A stretch of DNA of 29,211 nucleotides from an uncultured Lachnospiraceae bacterium (GCA_910577835.1 CAJTOU010000036.1:1-29211), one strand, 5' to 3'; counted from the stretch's first letter, positions 1 through 8,254 are shown. A program made the numbers and translations. The notes: generated by a model not told the origin, from the sequence alone.

Positions 1-2
1 GC

Positions 3-30
3 TTGCAACTTGGCGGTTTTTGACTATAAT
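3..30 (+). promoter_or_regulatory. Candidate sigma-A promoter for folC operon
   Basis: TTGCAA (3-8) and TATAAT (25-30) are separated by 16 bp, close to the vegetative consensus. It lies about 110 bases upstream of folC and no other gene starts between. Inferred from sequence match only. Confidence 0.5.
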
Positions 31-66
31 ATACTATGATTACAGAAAATTTATAAAGCATTATAA

Positions 67-100
67 GTTACAATATAGAGAATGTTACGATATAGAGAAA
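67..100 (+). repeat. Tandem 17-bp direct repeat in folC leader
   Basis: Two adjacent 17-bp units starting GTTAC and sharing ATATAGAGAA differ at two positions. A partial third unit (GTTGC) begins at 101. They sit between the candidate promoter and the folC ribosome binding site. No function can be assigned. Confidence 0.5.
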
Positions 101-138
101 GTTGCAAATGAAACCTTATAAATTAAGATGGAGAAGCC

Positions 139-1434
139 ATGAATTATAATGAAGCTGCAGCATACCTGTTAAACATACCAAAATTTTCAAAAAAGACCAC
201 AAAACATAATCTTATGGAATTATTAAAAAGACTGGGCAATCCGCAGGAACAGGTGAAATCTGTTCATGTAGCGGGGACAAATGGAAAAGGCTCAGTCTGT
301 GCTTTTCTAAATACCATACTTCTTCATTCCAAAAAATCCGTCGGATTGTTTATTTCTCCGCATCTTGTCAAAATAAATGAGCGGATGAAAATAAACAATA
401 CAGATATTTCAAATGAAGAATTTACAGAGATATTCCAAAAAGTAAAAGATGCCGTGGATGCCTTGCAGAAACAAGGCGGCGCACATCCTTCTTTCTTTGA
501 ATTTCTGTTTGTTATGGCGGCTCTTTTCTTTGCGGAACACAAAGTAGAATATGCAATCTTTGAAGTGGGGCTTGGGGGAAGGCTTGATGCCACAAATGTG
601 TTAAAAAAGCCCATAGTATCAGTGATTACTTCCATAAGCCATGACCATACTGAAATTTTGGGAGACAGTATTGCTGAAATAGCGAAAGAAAAGGCTGGAA
701 TTATCAAAAAAGATGTACCAGTTGTATTTTATCAGAGCAGTCCAAAAGCCGCAGAAGTGATAGAGAGAACAGCGGTGCAGACGGGGACTGAATGTTTTGC
801 ATTAAGCGACAGAGATATAAAATTCATCAAATTTTCATCAAAACAGGTTGATTTTTCTCTTGATAATAGGTATTATAAATGTGACAGTGTGAAGGTAAAT
901 TTTCCAGCGCTGTATCAGACAGTAAATTGTTCGTTGGCGCTGATTGCCTTTGAGATAATAAAAAGAAAAGATAAAACACTTGAGCATATCGTTCATCCTG
1001 AAGATTTTGTTTTATTTACAAGATGGGAAGGGCGTATGGAGCAGGTCAGAGAAAATGTTTTTTTTGACGGAGCACATAATCTGGAGGGAATCATGAAATT
1101 CTCAGCTTCCGCACAGAAAATACAGACAGCAGGAAAAAAACTTCTGCTCTTTGGCGTTGTAGAAGAAAAAAATTATGAACATATGATAGAGCTTCTTATG
1201 GGCGTTGGAATATGGCAGGAAGTATTTATTACGCGGCTGAATAATAAAAGGACTGTTTCGGAAACAGAGCTGGCAGAAGTATTCAGGCGTTATTCGAACA
1301 TTTCCATGCATACATTTGACTGTGCAGGAAAGGCCCTGAAACATGCACTTGCCATAAAACAGAAAGACGATATTTTATTCTGTGCAGGTTCACTGTATTT
1401 GATAGGAGAACTCAAGGAATATTTGGAGGTATAA
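139..1434 (+). CDS. folC: Folylpolyglutamate synthase / dihydrofolate synthase
   Basis: Mur-ligase-family enzyme that adds glutamate to folates (and usually to dihydropteroate) with ATP in the cytoplasm. The P-loop GTNGKGS is at residues 46-52. The folate-binding stretch ISPHLVKINER (about 73-83), the EVGLGGRLDATN motif (about 141-152), the DHTEILG motif and the C-terminal-domain motif FDGAHN are all present. The 431-aa length is normal for FolC. The ATG follows a GGAG ribosome binding site. It is the first gene of a probable operon, with only one base before the next ORF. Bifunctionality cannot be decided from sequence alone. Confidence 0.96.
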   Translation: MNYNEAAAYLLNIPKFSKKTTKHNLMELLKRLGNPQEQVKSVHVAGTNGKGSVCAFLNTILLHSKKSVGLFISPHLVKINERMKINNTDISNEEFTEIFQKVKDAVDALQKQGGAHPSFFEFLFVMAALFFAEHKVEYAIFEVGLGGRLDATNVLKKPIVSVITSISHDHTEILGDSIAEIAKEKAGIIKKDVPVVFYQSSPKAAEVIERTAVQTGTECFALSDRDIKFIKFSSKQVDFSLDNRYYKCDSVKVNFPALYQTVNCSLALIAFEIIKRKDKTLEHIVHPEDFVLFTRWEGRMEQVRENVFFDGAHNLEGIMKFSASAQKIQTAGKKLLLFGVVEEKNYEHMIELLMGVGIWQEVFITRLNNKRTVSETELAEVFRRYSNISMHTFDCAGKALKHALAIKQKDDILFCAGSLYLIGELKEYLEV

Positions 1435-1435
1435 A

Positions 1436-1600
1436 ATGATTAATTTTGACGAGGAAATAAAAAAGTTTCAGCCGAGCCTTGAAGTAGGGGAAGCAGAAGA
1501 TGCAATCTACAATAAAAGCACTACGGATTTAGCAGATATCTTTGTTGAAATGATGAAGGAAGCGGAAGGTACAGGAGAAAGAACGAATGGAATGTTATAA
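1436..1600 (+). CDS. Small conserved-looking hypothetical protein, 54 aa
   Basis: The ATG lies one base after the folC stop, and the folC 3' end supplies a TTGGAGG ribosome binding site. The 54-aa product is acidic (start MINFDEEIKKF) with an amphipathic C-terminal half around DLADIFVEMMKEAE. It has no signal peptide, membrane segment or cysteines. It overlaps the start of the next gene by 14 bases in another frame, which indicates translational coupling. I recognise no named family. The tight placement between two real genes and the good ribosome binding site argue that it is translated. Confidence 0.7.
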   Translation: MINFDEEIKKFQPSLEVGEAEDAIYNKSTTDLADIFVEMMKEAEGTGERTNGML

Positions 1601-2987
1601 ATGCGGTAGTGAATTATCCTCGCTGGATATCTGCAGCAACTGCGGTGCGCAGGTTGGCGTTTATAAAAAGATTATCACAATGTCAAACACTTTTTATAAC
1701 ATGGGTCTTCAGAAAGCCAGAGTAAGGGATTTGTCAGGGGCAGAGGAATTATTAAAGCAAAGCCTTGCGTTATATAAAAAAAATATTCAGGCAAGAAATC
1801 TTCTGGGCCTTGTATATTATGAGATGGGCGAGGTAGTGATAGCTCTGCGGGAATGGGTTTTAAGCAAAAACTTTGAATCGGAAAATAATATTGCAGATTA
1901 TTTTATTAAGAAGGTACAGTCAAATCAGAACAAGCTGCAGATACTCAATCAATCTGTCAGAAAATATAATATATGTCTGCGTCACGCTACTGAGGATAAG
2001 AAAGATGTGGCGATTATTCAGTTAAAAAAGGTAATAAACACCAATGAGAAATTTGTAAAGGCATATCAGCTTCTTGGACTTTTATATATTCATGAACAGG
2101 AATATGAAAAGGCGAAACGGGTGTTGAAAAAATCTCTGACTATTGACAGAGGCAGCACATTAAGTACCAGATATCTGAATGAAATCAACGAGGTTACAGG
2201 GGTTACAGAAAAAGAATTAAAAAAAGAGCAGGCAAAGGAAAAAAAGAAGAAAAAGAAGGAGCCTGAAAGCTTAAGCGGAAATGATGTTATTATTCCAAAA
2301 TCGACCTATAAGGAAATTAACTATGGTTTTTTTACTTTTATTTATGTTGTGATTGGCATGGTTATCGGAGCCGCAATGGTGTTTTTCCTTGTGACGCCTG
2401 CAAGGGTGAAGGATGCAAAGACAGAGGGTTCCAAAGATGTGCAGTCTTATATGGATGAAATATCCAAATCTAATATTACAATCAGTGATTTGGAAGCACA
2501 AATAGAAGCGTTAAATACAGAAAAACAGAGTTTGTCGGAACAGCTTGCACAGGAGCAGGGAAAAGTGGACAATTCCTCAATATACAATGAACTTTTAGAA
2601 GCTGTCACATTATTTGTCAACAATGATGTCAATGGATGTGCGAACAGGCTTACAACCATTACGCTGCCAGAGGGAGCGGATGAACATGCGGTGAATTTAT
2701 ATAATGCCTTGACAGCAAGAACCTATCCGGAGGCGGCAACAGCCCATATTAATCAGGGCTCACAGCTTGCGAACCGCAGTCAATGGCAGGAGGCGCTTAC
2801 AGAGCTGCTGCTAGGAGAAAAGATGAAACCAGATGATATCGGCTGTCTGTACAATATTGGAAAATGCTATTATAACCTGAATGGACAGGCAATCGACGAA
2901 AATGCAAGAAGATATTTTGAAAGGGTCATAGAGCTTTCACCGGGCAGCAATTATGCAGGCTGGTCACAGGGATGGCTTGGACAATAG
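1587..2987 (+). CDS. Zinc-ribbon, TPR-repeat single-pass membrane protein
   Basis: A 466-aa protein. An N-terminal zinc ribbon has Cys 3, 6, 16 and 19 (CYKC and CSNC pairs). TPR-like helices follow at about 30-200, then a Lys/Glu-rich linker (about 210-232) and one membrane segment (about 246-268). A coiled coil is predicted at about 285-325, and a second TPR block at about 395-460 includes the GCLYNIGKCYYNL stretch. The TPR blocks would lie on opposite sides of the membrane, which suggests a scaffold between cytoplasm and cell surface. It is translationally coupled to the preceding 54-aa ORF. The fold assignment is firm. The cellular role is unknown. Confidence 0.85.
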   Translation: MECYKCGSELSSLDICSNCGAQVGVYKKIITMSNTFYNMGLQKARVRDLSGAEELLKQSLALYKKNIQARNLLGLVYYEMGEVVIALREWVLSKNFESENNIADYFIKKVQSNQNKLQILNQSVRKYNICLRHATEDKKDVAIIQLKKVINTNEKFVKAYQLLGLLYIHEQEYEKAKRVLKKSLTIDRGSTLSTRYLNEINEVTGVTEKELKKEQAKEKKKKKKEPESLSGNDVIIPKSTYKEINYGFFTFIYVVIGMVIGAAMVFFLVTPARVKDAKTEGSKDVQSYMDEISKSNITISDLEAQIEALNTEKQSLSEQLAQEQGKVDNSSIYNELLEAVTLFVNNDVNGCANRLTTITLPEGADEHAVNLYNALTARTYPEAATAHINQGSQLANRSQWQEALTELLLGEKMKPDDIGCLYNIGKCYYNLNGQAIDENARRYFERVIELSPGSNYAGWSQGWLGQ

Positions 2988-2992
2988 ATACG

Positions 2993-3040
2993 AAAGAAAA
3001 GAATGTGGTATAACAACACTGCATTCTTTTCTTTTTATTT
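2993..3040 (+). terminator. Rho-independent terminator after the folC operon
   Basis: Perfect 13-bp arms at 2993-3005 and 3022-3034 with a 16-base loop are followed by a T-rich tail to 3040. It starts 5 bases after the TPR gene stop and separates this operon from spoIIA. Confidence 0.85.
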
Positions 3041-3060
3041 GAAATAAAGGAGGACATCAC

Positions 3061-3375
3061 ATGGCTGAGGAAATCAGTTATTACATGGAGGAGGAGACAC
3101 TTGTGATAGGTCTTGGAAAAGAACTGGACCACCACAATGCACAGAATATCAGAGAAAAAACAGATGCATCTGTGATAAAGGGAGGTATAAAGCGGATTAT
3201 CTTTGATTTTTCAAGAACAGGCTTTATGGACAGCTCAGGTATAGGTGTTATTATGGGAAGACAGAAGATTATGGACAGCATTGGCGGAAAGGTATTTGTA
3301 AGAAATATGAACAGAGAAATCGAAAGAATTTTTTTGATTTCAGGGTTACATAAACTGGTGGAAAAGGAAGATTAA
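3061..3375 (+). CDS. spoIIAA: Anti-sigma-F factor antagonist SpoIIAA
   Basis: STAS-domain protein of 104 aa that binds SpoIIAB in the forespore and so frees sigma-F. The motif MDSSGIG is at 56-62, and its Ser58 corresponds to the serine phosphorylated by SpoIIAB in Bacillus subtilis. The ATG follows an ideal AAGGAGG ribosome binding site. It is the first gene of the classic spoIIAA-spoIIAB-sigF order, directly after a terminator, so its promoter must lie in the short gap at about 2990-3050. In Bacillus that promoter uses sigma-H. I could not locate a convincing sigma-H match here. Confidence 0.96.
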   Translation: MAEEISYYMEEETLVIGLGKELDHHNAQNIREKTDASVIKGGIKRIIFDFSRTGFMDSSGIGVIMGRQKIMDSIGGKVFVRNMNREIERIFLISGLHKLVEKED

Positions 3376-3395
3376 GGGGGCAGGAAGGAATCGCT

Positions 3396-3821
3396 ATGTA
3401 TAAGAATAAAATGCATTTGGAATTTGACAGTAAATCAGAAAATGAAAGATTTGCAAGAGTAACGGCTGCAGCTTTTGCCACGCAGCTAAACCCGATTATG
3501 GAAGAAATATCAGATATTAAAACCGCCGTTTCCGAGGCGGTGACAAACGCCGTTGTTCACGGATACGACGGCGGCGATGGAACCGTTTATCTGGATGCTG
3601 AAATTCAGGACCGTACTATTACAATAGTAGTCAAAGATACGGGAGTTGGTATCGAAGATATCGATAAGGCAATGGAGCCGCTGTATACTACAAAGCCTGA
3701 CGAAGAGAGGGCCGGTATGGGATTTATGTTTATGGAAGCATTTATGGATGATTTGGAGGTGCAATCTGAACTCGGAAAGGGAACTACTGTAATAATGAAA
3801 AAAACCATTATAGAAAGGTAA
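3396..3821 (+). CDS. spoIIAB: Anti-sigma-F factor / serine kinase SpoIIAB
   Basis: GHKL-type ATPase of 141 aa that holds sigma-F inactive and phosphorylates SpoIIAA. The N-box SEAVTNAVVHGY (46-57) carries the expected Glu47 and Asn51. The G1 box DTGVGI (81-86) and the G2 box RAGMGF (105-110) are intact. A ribosome binding site AAGGGGGCAGG lies upstream. The gene starts 20 bases after spoIIAA and ends 16 bases before sigF. Length and motifs match the family. Confidence 0.96.
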   Translation: MYKNKMHLEFDSKSENERFARVTAAAFATQLNPIMEEISDIKTAVSEAVTNAVVHGYDGGDGTVYLDAEIQDRTITIVVKDTGVGIEDIDKAMEPLYTTKPDEERAGMGFMFMEAFMDDLEVQSELGKGTTVIMKKTIIER

Positions 3822-3837
3822 AGGAATGGGATAAAGA

Positions 3838-4548
3838 ATGGAAACTTTAGAGCTTATCAAAAAAGCTCACGAAGGGGATAAAGAGGCAAGGGACAGAATT
3901 GTAAGTGAAAATGTCGGGCTGGTCTGGAGCATTGTTCGAAGATTTAAGGGCAGAGGGTGCGAACTAGAGGATTTATTTCAGATTGGCTGCATAGGTATTT
4001 TAAAAGCCATTGATAAATTTGATTTATCTTATGATGTGAAATTTTCCACCTATGCGGTCAGCCTGATTTCAGGGGAAATAAAACGTTTCTTAAGAGACGA
4101 CGGAATGGTAAAGGTGTCTCGTTCCTTAAAGGAGAATGGCTGGAAGATTAAACTTGCATCAGAAAAATTATCACAGGAATATGGAAGAGAGGCTACTATT
4201 GATGAAATCGCCACAGCGACGGAGCTGTCTACGGAAGATATTGTAATGGCGATGGAAGCGAATGTGGAGGTGGAATCTATCTATAAGTCTGTATACCAGA
4301 ATGATGGGAATGAGATTTTTCTGGTGGATAAATTACCGGAGGAGAAGGATGAGAATGAAAAAATGCTGAATCATATGTTGTTAAAGCAACTGCTTGAAGA
4401 ATTGGGAGAGGAGGAGAAGAAGTTAATTGAGCTGAGGTATTTTCGGGAAATGACTCAGATGCAGGTAGCGAAGATATTAAATATTTCGCAGGTGCAGGTA
4501 AGTAGAATGGAGAAGAAAATATTGATGAAAATGAGGGGGAGAATTTGA
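3838..4548 (+). CDS. sigF: RNA polymerase sporulation sigma factor sigma-F
   Basis: Sigma-70-family factor of 236 aa that directs early forespore transcription. Region 2 includes DLFQIGCIGILKAIDKFD (45-62) and the KFSTYAVSLISGEIKRFLRDD core. Region 3 follows. Region 4 has a helix-turn-helix around MTQMQVAKILNISQVQVSRME (about 205-225). It is the third gene of the spoIIA operon, and its presence shows that the organism encodes endospore development. No spoVA or other sporulation gene follows in the window. Confidence 0.96.
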   Translation: METLELIKKAHEGDKEARDRIVSENVGLVWSIVRRFKGRGCELEDLFQIGCIGILKAIDKFDLSYDVKFSTYAVSLISGEIKRFLRDDGMVKVSRSLKENGWKIKLASEKLSQEYGREATIDEIATATELSTEDIVMAMEANVEVESIYKSVYQNDGNEIFLVDKLPEEKDENEKMLNHMLLKQLLEELGEEEKKLIELRYFREMTQMQVAKILNISQVQVSRMEKKILMKMRGRI

Positions 4549-4615
4549 AAATAGGTAGTGTCTGAGTGACATATATTTTATGAAATCCATTTTAAATCAT
4601 AATAAAGCTCAGCAA

Positions 4616-4756
4616 AAGAGCAGACTATCCTTCTTCGACAGACCCTATGAAAATGTTGGTACTTAGTGAATAGTACTTCGACCAGAGGAAGAAGTGCTGT
4701 GAACTTAGTACCATTACATTTGAATGGAGTCTGTCGAAGAAGGATAGTCTGCTCTT
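4616..4756. repeat. 141-base structured inverted repeat between convergent genes
   Basis: Perfect 28-bp arms at 4616-4643 and 4729-4756 enclose 85 bases that fold further. AAATG (4651-4655) pairs with CATTT (4717-4721). GGTACTTAGT (4658-4667) pairs with ACTTAGTACC (4703-4712) with one mismatch. AGTACTTC (4672-4679) pairs with GAAGTGCT (4691-4698) with one G-U. The result is one long rod. Candidates are a MITE-like non-autonomous element, a structured non-coding RNA or an unusual bidirectional terminator. The stem is far longer than a normal terminator and has no T tract. Confidence 0.8.
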
Positions 4757-4788
4757 CTGTGTCACTTTTCCACTCTACCCTTCAAAAC

Positions 4789-5370
4789 CTACCGTATACT
4801 ATACTTCTGAATTATCGCCGACAACAGCAGCTTTATCACCAGCATAAGTGAAATAAATATATACTGCAATATTGTCGCCAGTATATTAATCAACGAATCC
4901 GACACAATATTCAAAAAGTGTAAAAGATTCGGCACCATTGTAACGCAATAGAAAATAATCAGTCCCATATATGCCTTTACAAATGTCATCCGGTTTTTTC
5001 TTAATTTATCCGCCTCGTCAAGCCTCATTTTTTCTTTTAAATATTTAATCGTTTTATTCAGCAGATTTCCGAAGAAAAGTACATCAAATAAATAAAACAG
5101 CACCAGAATCATCTTTTCCAACGCAAGCTGATATCCAAAAAAGAGTCCTGCAATCCAGTATGCACAGGAAAAAATAAAAAGCCGGACACTCTCCTTTTTT
5201 AAGCTCTGCATATAATCAAGCCCTGTTTCATCACAAATCATATTCACTCCTCTCATAATCAGAAAATATCCAATAAATGCGGGAATTATTTCAAAAGTTC
5301 CAAAGAGATAAATATGAATAATACTGATTAAAATTCCCCATTTTATCATATTATAGCCATTTGAAATCAT
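4789..5370 (-). CDS. Hypothetical multi-pass membrane protein
   Basis: A 193-aa product with about five to six hydrophobic segments and a charged cytoplasmic stretch in the middle (KYLKEKMRLDEADKLRKNR). I recognise no family. The start at 5370 is chosen because AAGGTGA lies about 10 bases upstream. An in-frame ATG seven codons earlier (5391) has no ribosome binding site. The gene converges on sigF across the structured repeat and is 92 bases downstream of dusB. It could be co-transcribed with dusB or stand alone. Confidence 0.7.
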   Translation of the reverse strand: MISNGYNMIKWGILISIIHIYLFGTFEIIPAFIGYFLIMRGVNMICDETGLDYMQSLKKESVRLFIFSCAYWIAGLFFGYQLALEKMILVLFYLFDVLFFGNLLNKTIKYLKEKMRLDEADKLRKNRMTFVKAYMGLIIFYCVTMVPNLLHFLNIVSDSLINILATILQYIFISLMLVIKLLLSAIIQKYSIR

Positions 5371-5462
5371 AGTAAATTCATCACCTTTCATTTGATTTAC
5401 AAAGCAGGAAATATTTTGTAAATTTTCTGCGGTATTTTATTTAGGAAATTATTTTGTATTTT

Positions 5463-6425
5463 TTATAATGCTGCTCTAAAAAGCTCTTCCAATTCTTTAT
5501 AGCTTTCGATTGTGTTAATTTTTCGCCGGATATCATTTGCATGTCTCATACCTGCCACATAAAAACAAATATGGGTTCTCATCTCACGAAGTCCTGTATA
5601 TTCACCCTTAAAATTAATCAACATTCTGGTATGCCTTAAAATCATATCTATAATTTCAGACACAGAAGGAGCAGGCAGAAGATTTCCAGTTTCCAGATAA
5701 TAGCCAGTACGGCGGAAAATCCATGGATTTCCTCTTGCTGCTCGTCCAATCATTATGGCATCACATCCGGTCTGGTCAAGCATTTCCTTTGCGGTTTCCG
5801 GTCCTGTAATATCTCCGTTTCCAATGACAGGAATTTTCACTGTATTTTTTACTTTTTTAATAATTGTCCAGTCTGCTTTTCCAGAATAATATTGTTCTCT
5901 GGTGCGCCCGTGAATTGCTATGGCAGAAGCTCCATTTGCCTCTGCGATTTTGGCGATTTCCACTGCGTTGGCATCATTTTCAGAAAAACCTTTTCGAATC
6001 TTTAATGTAACAGGTTTTTTGCACTTTTTTGTCATGGCACCAATGATTTCACCCACCAGACGGGGATTTTTCATTAATGCGGAGCCCTCATTGTTATTGA
6101 CAATTTTTGGAACCGGACATCCCATATTTACATCAATGATATCATATGGTCCGTTTTCTATCTGAGAAGCGATTTCCGCCATAATATCAGGCTCGCTTCC
6201 AAAAAGCTGAAGCGCAAGCGGACGTTCTGTATCACAGGCAGAAAGCAATGGGTGTGTATTTTTATTTTTATACAAAATTGCCTTTGCACTGACCATTTCA
6301 GTATATAAAAGATGGCAGCCCTGTTCCTTGCAGAGCTGTCTGTATACAGTATCTGTTACGCCGGCCATCGGTCCAAGCACAAGAGGTCCCTCTATGGAAA
6401 CATTTCCGATTTTCAGCGTTTTCAT
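5463..6425 (-). CDS. dusB: tRNA-dihydrouridine synthase DusB
   Basis: FMN- and NADPH-dependent enzyme that reduces uridines in the tRNA D-loop. Visible are the N-terminal LGPMAGVTD motif (17-25), the catalytic Cys103 in NMGCPVPK, the KIRKGF and AIAIHGRTREQ strands of the TIM barrel, the GNGDI flavin motif and MIGRAARGNPWIF. The 320-aa length is typical. The start ATG overlaps the stop of the upstream gene by four bases (ATGA) with a GGAGG ribosome binding site, so the two are translationally coupled. Confidence 0.95.
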   Translation of the reverse strand: MKTLKIGNVSIEGPLVLGPMAGVTDTVYRQLCKEQGCHLLYTEMVSAKAILYKNKNTHPLLSACDTERPLALQLFGSEPDIMAEIASQIENGPYDIIDVNMGCPVPKIVNNNEGSALMKNPRLVGEIIGAMTKKCKKPVTLKIRKGFSENDANAVEIAKIAEANGASAIAIHGRTREQYYSGKADWTIIKKVKNTVKIPVIGNGDITGPETAKEMLDQTGCDAIMIGRAARGNPWIFRRTGYYLETGNLLPAPSVSEIIDMILRHTRMLINFKGEYTGLREMRTHICFYVAGMRHANDIRRKINTIESYKELEELFRAAL

Positions 6426-6820
6426 TGCTTTTCCTCCGATTTATTTTCTTTTAAGTTATTTTCCTCTGCATCTTTTGATTGGTCAAAATCAAGCGTTTCT
6501 CCAAGAGCAAAGATTTTATAATACATTTCCAGTGCTTCAAGCAAATCGCGTTTTTTTATCTGCATTTCTTTGATTTTAAGCCCGCAGCTTATCTCATCAA
6601 AAAGAAAGTCATTTTCATCTGTATGTATATTAAAATTCAGATTTCCTCTCTCGTCAAAATCAAGTGTTAAAATACAGCTTATTTCCTCTGTAAACAGTAC
6701 GCACATAATTTTCAGTTCATCCTTAATAGAAGAGGGAAGGTTATCAAAAGTCTCATTAAAATAATACTTTTTTTCATAAGCACTGGAACCGCATAAAGTA
6801 ACATTTTCTTCATTATACAT
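6422..6820 (-). CDS. DUF6145-like small protein
   Basis: A 132-aa acidic cytoplasmic protein with the conserved-looking N-terminal pattern LCGSSAYEKKYYFNE and a central SIKDELKIMCVLFTEE. From memory this resembles the Lachnospiraceae family DUF6145, which lies next to dus and birA. The C-terminal tail is low-complexity and rich in Glu and Lys. It overlaps birA upstream by 8 bases and dusB downstream by 4 bases, so the three form one coupled operon. Function unknown. A link to tRNA modification or biotin metabolism is only positional. Confidence 0.75.
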   Translation of the reverse strand: MYNEENVTLCGSSAYEKKYYFNETFDNLPSSIKDELKIMCVLFTEEISCILTLDFDERGNLNFNIHTDENDFLFDEISCGLKIKEMQIKKRDLLEALEMYYKIFALGETLDFDQSKDAEENNLKENKSEEKQ

Positions 6821-7796
6821 AGCCGTATACTCCTCTCACAGATACTTCGCCGGATAATACTCTGCTTACTTGTCCGTCTTTTTCAATGATAAGTTCACCG
6901 TCGTTATCAATAGATTTTGCCACAGCCTCATAACTTTTATCACCCTGTACTACAAAAACTTTTTTGTCAGTATTAATCATAAGAGAATTGTATTCATTTT
7001 TTAATAAAGACAAATCAACAGTTTTTAAAAAAATATCATAATAGTTTCTGAAATATTTTATTACGGAAGCTATTATATCACTGCGCTGAAATGTTTTCTG
7101 CGTTTCAAATTTTATGGAGGTTGCCTTATCTGCGATATCAGGCGGAAATTCCTTATTGTTTACATTAATGCCAATACCTGTGACAATATAATTAATGGCT
7201 TCCATTTCCGAACTCATTTCTGTAAGGATACCGCAGATTTTCTTTCCATTTACCACAATATCATTCGGCCATTTTATCATTGCTTTCAGATTTGTTTTTT
7301 CACGGATACCCTGACATACGGCCATACCTGAAATCAAAGTAAGCATAGAAGCCTTTGTCGGTAAAAATTCAGGTTTTAATATAAGTGTCATAAAAATTCC
7401 GACGCCCGCAGGAGAAGTAAAGCCCCGTCCACGCCGTCCTTTTCCTCCTGTCTGTCTGTCTGCAATAACAAGAGTCCAGTCAGGCGCGCCCTTTTCAGCT
7501 TCCAGCTTTGCGCGGGTGTTTGTAGAATCTGTTTCTTCTAAATAAATAATTTTATTTAATACATCTGCATTAATTAAGGAAAGCGAAGACTTTATTTCAC
7601 TTTCTGACAGAATATCAGGGCAGGATAGGATTTTATAACCTTTATTATTTACAGAATCAATTACATAGCCTTCCTCTTTCAACTGATTGATAATTTTCCA
7701 TACAGCAGTTCGTGATACGCCGAGGTTTTCGCAGAGCTTCTGACCGGAAATATAGCTGTCTGTATTTTTTAATAATTCAAGAATTTTTGATTTCAT
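6813..7796 (-). CDS. birA: Bifunctional biotin-[acetyl-CoA-carboxylase] ligase / repressor BirA
   Basis: Activates biotin to biotinyl-AMP and attaches it to biotin carboxyl carrier proteins. The 327-aa protein is the long, DNA-binding form. The N-terminal winged helix-turn-helix spans about 3-58 (recognition region SRTAVWKIINQLKEEGY, 28-44). The biotin-AMP loop GGKGRRGRGF is at 117-126, the KWPNDIVVNGKKICGIL core at 175-191, and a C-terminal SH3-like domain closes it. It probably also represses biotin genes, none of which are in the window. First of the birA-DUF6145-dusB operon. Confidence 0.95.
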   Translation of the reverse strand: MKSKILELLKNTDSYISGQKLCENLGVSRTAVWKIINQLKEEGYVIDSVNNKGYKILSCPDILSESEIKSSLSLINADVLNKIIYLEETDSTNTRAKLEAEKGAPDWTLVIADRQTGGKGRRGRGFTSPAGVGIFMTLILKPEFLPTKASMLTLISGMAVCQGIREKTNLKAMIKWPNDIVVNGKKICGILTEMSSEMEAINYIVTGIGINVNNKEFPPDIADKATSIKFETQKTFQRSDIIASVIKYFRNYYDIFLKTVDLSLLKNEYNSLMINTDKKVFVVQGDKSYEAVAKSIDNDGELIIEKDGQVSRVLSGEVSVRGVYGYV

Positions 7797-7818
7797 TTCA
7801 TTTTCCTTTTAAATAATG

Positions 7819-7840
7819 CAATCAACGCTTAGGTTGATTG
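7819..7840. repeat. 8-bp perfect hairpin upstream of birA
   Basis: CAATCAAC and GTTGATTG enclose a 6-base loop, 22 bases before the birA start on the minus strand. It has no T tract for termination and does not match the usual BirA operator half-sites. It may be an attenuator, an operator or chance. Confidence 0.35.
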
Positions 7841-7909
7841 GCGGATAATGCAGCCAACATTTTGCCATATAATTAGTCTGAGGCTGATTGCGCTGACTGT
7901 CCGAATAAA

Positions 7910-8200
7910 TTATAATACAATTATCAGCGAAAAAACGCTGAATCCGAGCAGAATAACAGCTCCGATAAACAGTAAAATACAGCCGGCATATTCGTCCATT
8001 TTATATTTTTTTACTCCAAGACAGCCATTCATTACAGCCGCAAGCAGAAATATAACAGGGAACATAAACATATATTTTCTTACATCTATCATAAGAATAA
8101 TTCCGGATACAAGAATCAATATGCATAAGATAAAATTAATGGTATCAATTAATCTGCCACGTTGCCGCCATGTATTCCGCCTGAAAGAATTTTTTGCCAT
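7910..8200 (-). CDS. Small multi-pass membrane protein, 96 aa
   Basis: Three hydrophobic segments follow a basic N-terminus (MAKNSFRRNTWRQR), so the N-terminus is likely cytoplasmic by the positive-inside rule. The segments are roughly FILCILILVSGIILMI, FMFPVIFLLAAVMNGCLG and GCILLFIGAVILLGFSVF. The start at 8200 has AGGTG five bases upstream. Starts at 8203 and 8218 are also possible because the ribosome binding site plus ATG is duplicated (GGTGACATGA occurs twice, 15 bases apart). Function unknown. It lies between argF and birA on the same strand. Confidence 0.65.
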   Translation of the reverse strand: MAKNSFRRNTWRQRGRLIDTINFILCILILVSGIILMIDVRKYMFMFPVIFLLAAVMNGCLGVKKYKMDEYAGCILLFIGAVILLGFSVFSLIIVL

Positions 8201-8254
8201 CATGTCACCTCGTTTCATGTCACCTTGTCTTAAACTATCTTAGTTCAAGTTACT

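Noticed and set aside
324..707. Minus-strand open frame of 127 codons within folC
   Set aside because: It lies wholly inside a clear FolC coding sequence and has no family features.
2990..3060. Sigma-H promoter for spoIIA
   Set aside because: Expected biologically, but no convincing pair of boxes could be placed in the short gap, which is mostly terminator stem.
4666..4851. Plus-strand frame of 61 codons starting within the 141-base palindrome
   Set aside because: It runs through palindromic sequence into the antisense of the membrane protein gene and has no ribosome binding site.
7797..7909. BirA operator upstream of birA
   Set aside because: The hairpin there does not match the known inverted GGTTAAC-type half-sites and spacing.
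7848..8243. Plus-strand frame of 131 codons
   Set aside because: It is antisense to the small membrane protein. The minus-strand frame has a ribosome binding site and clear membrane segments.
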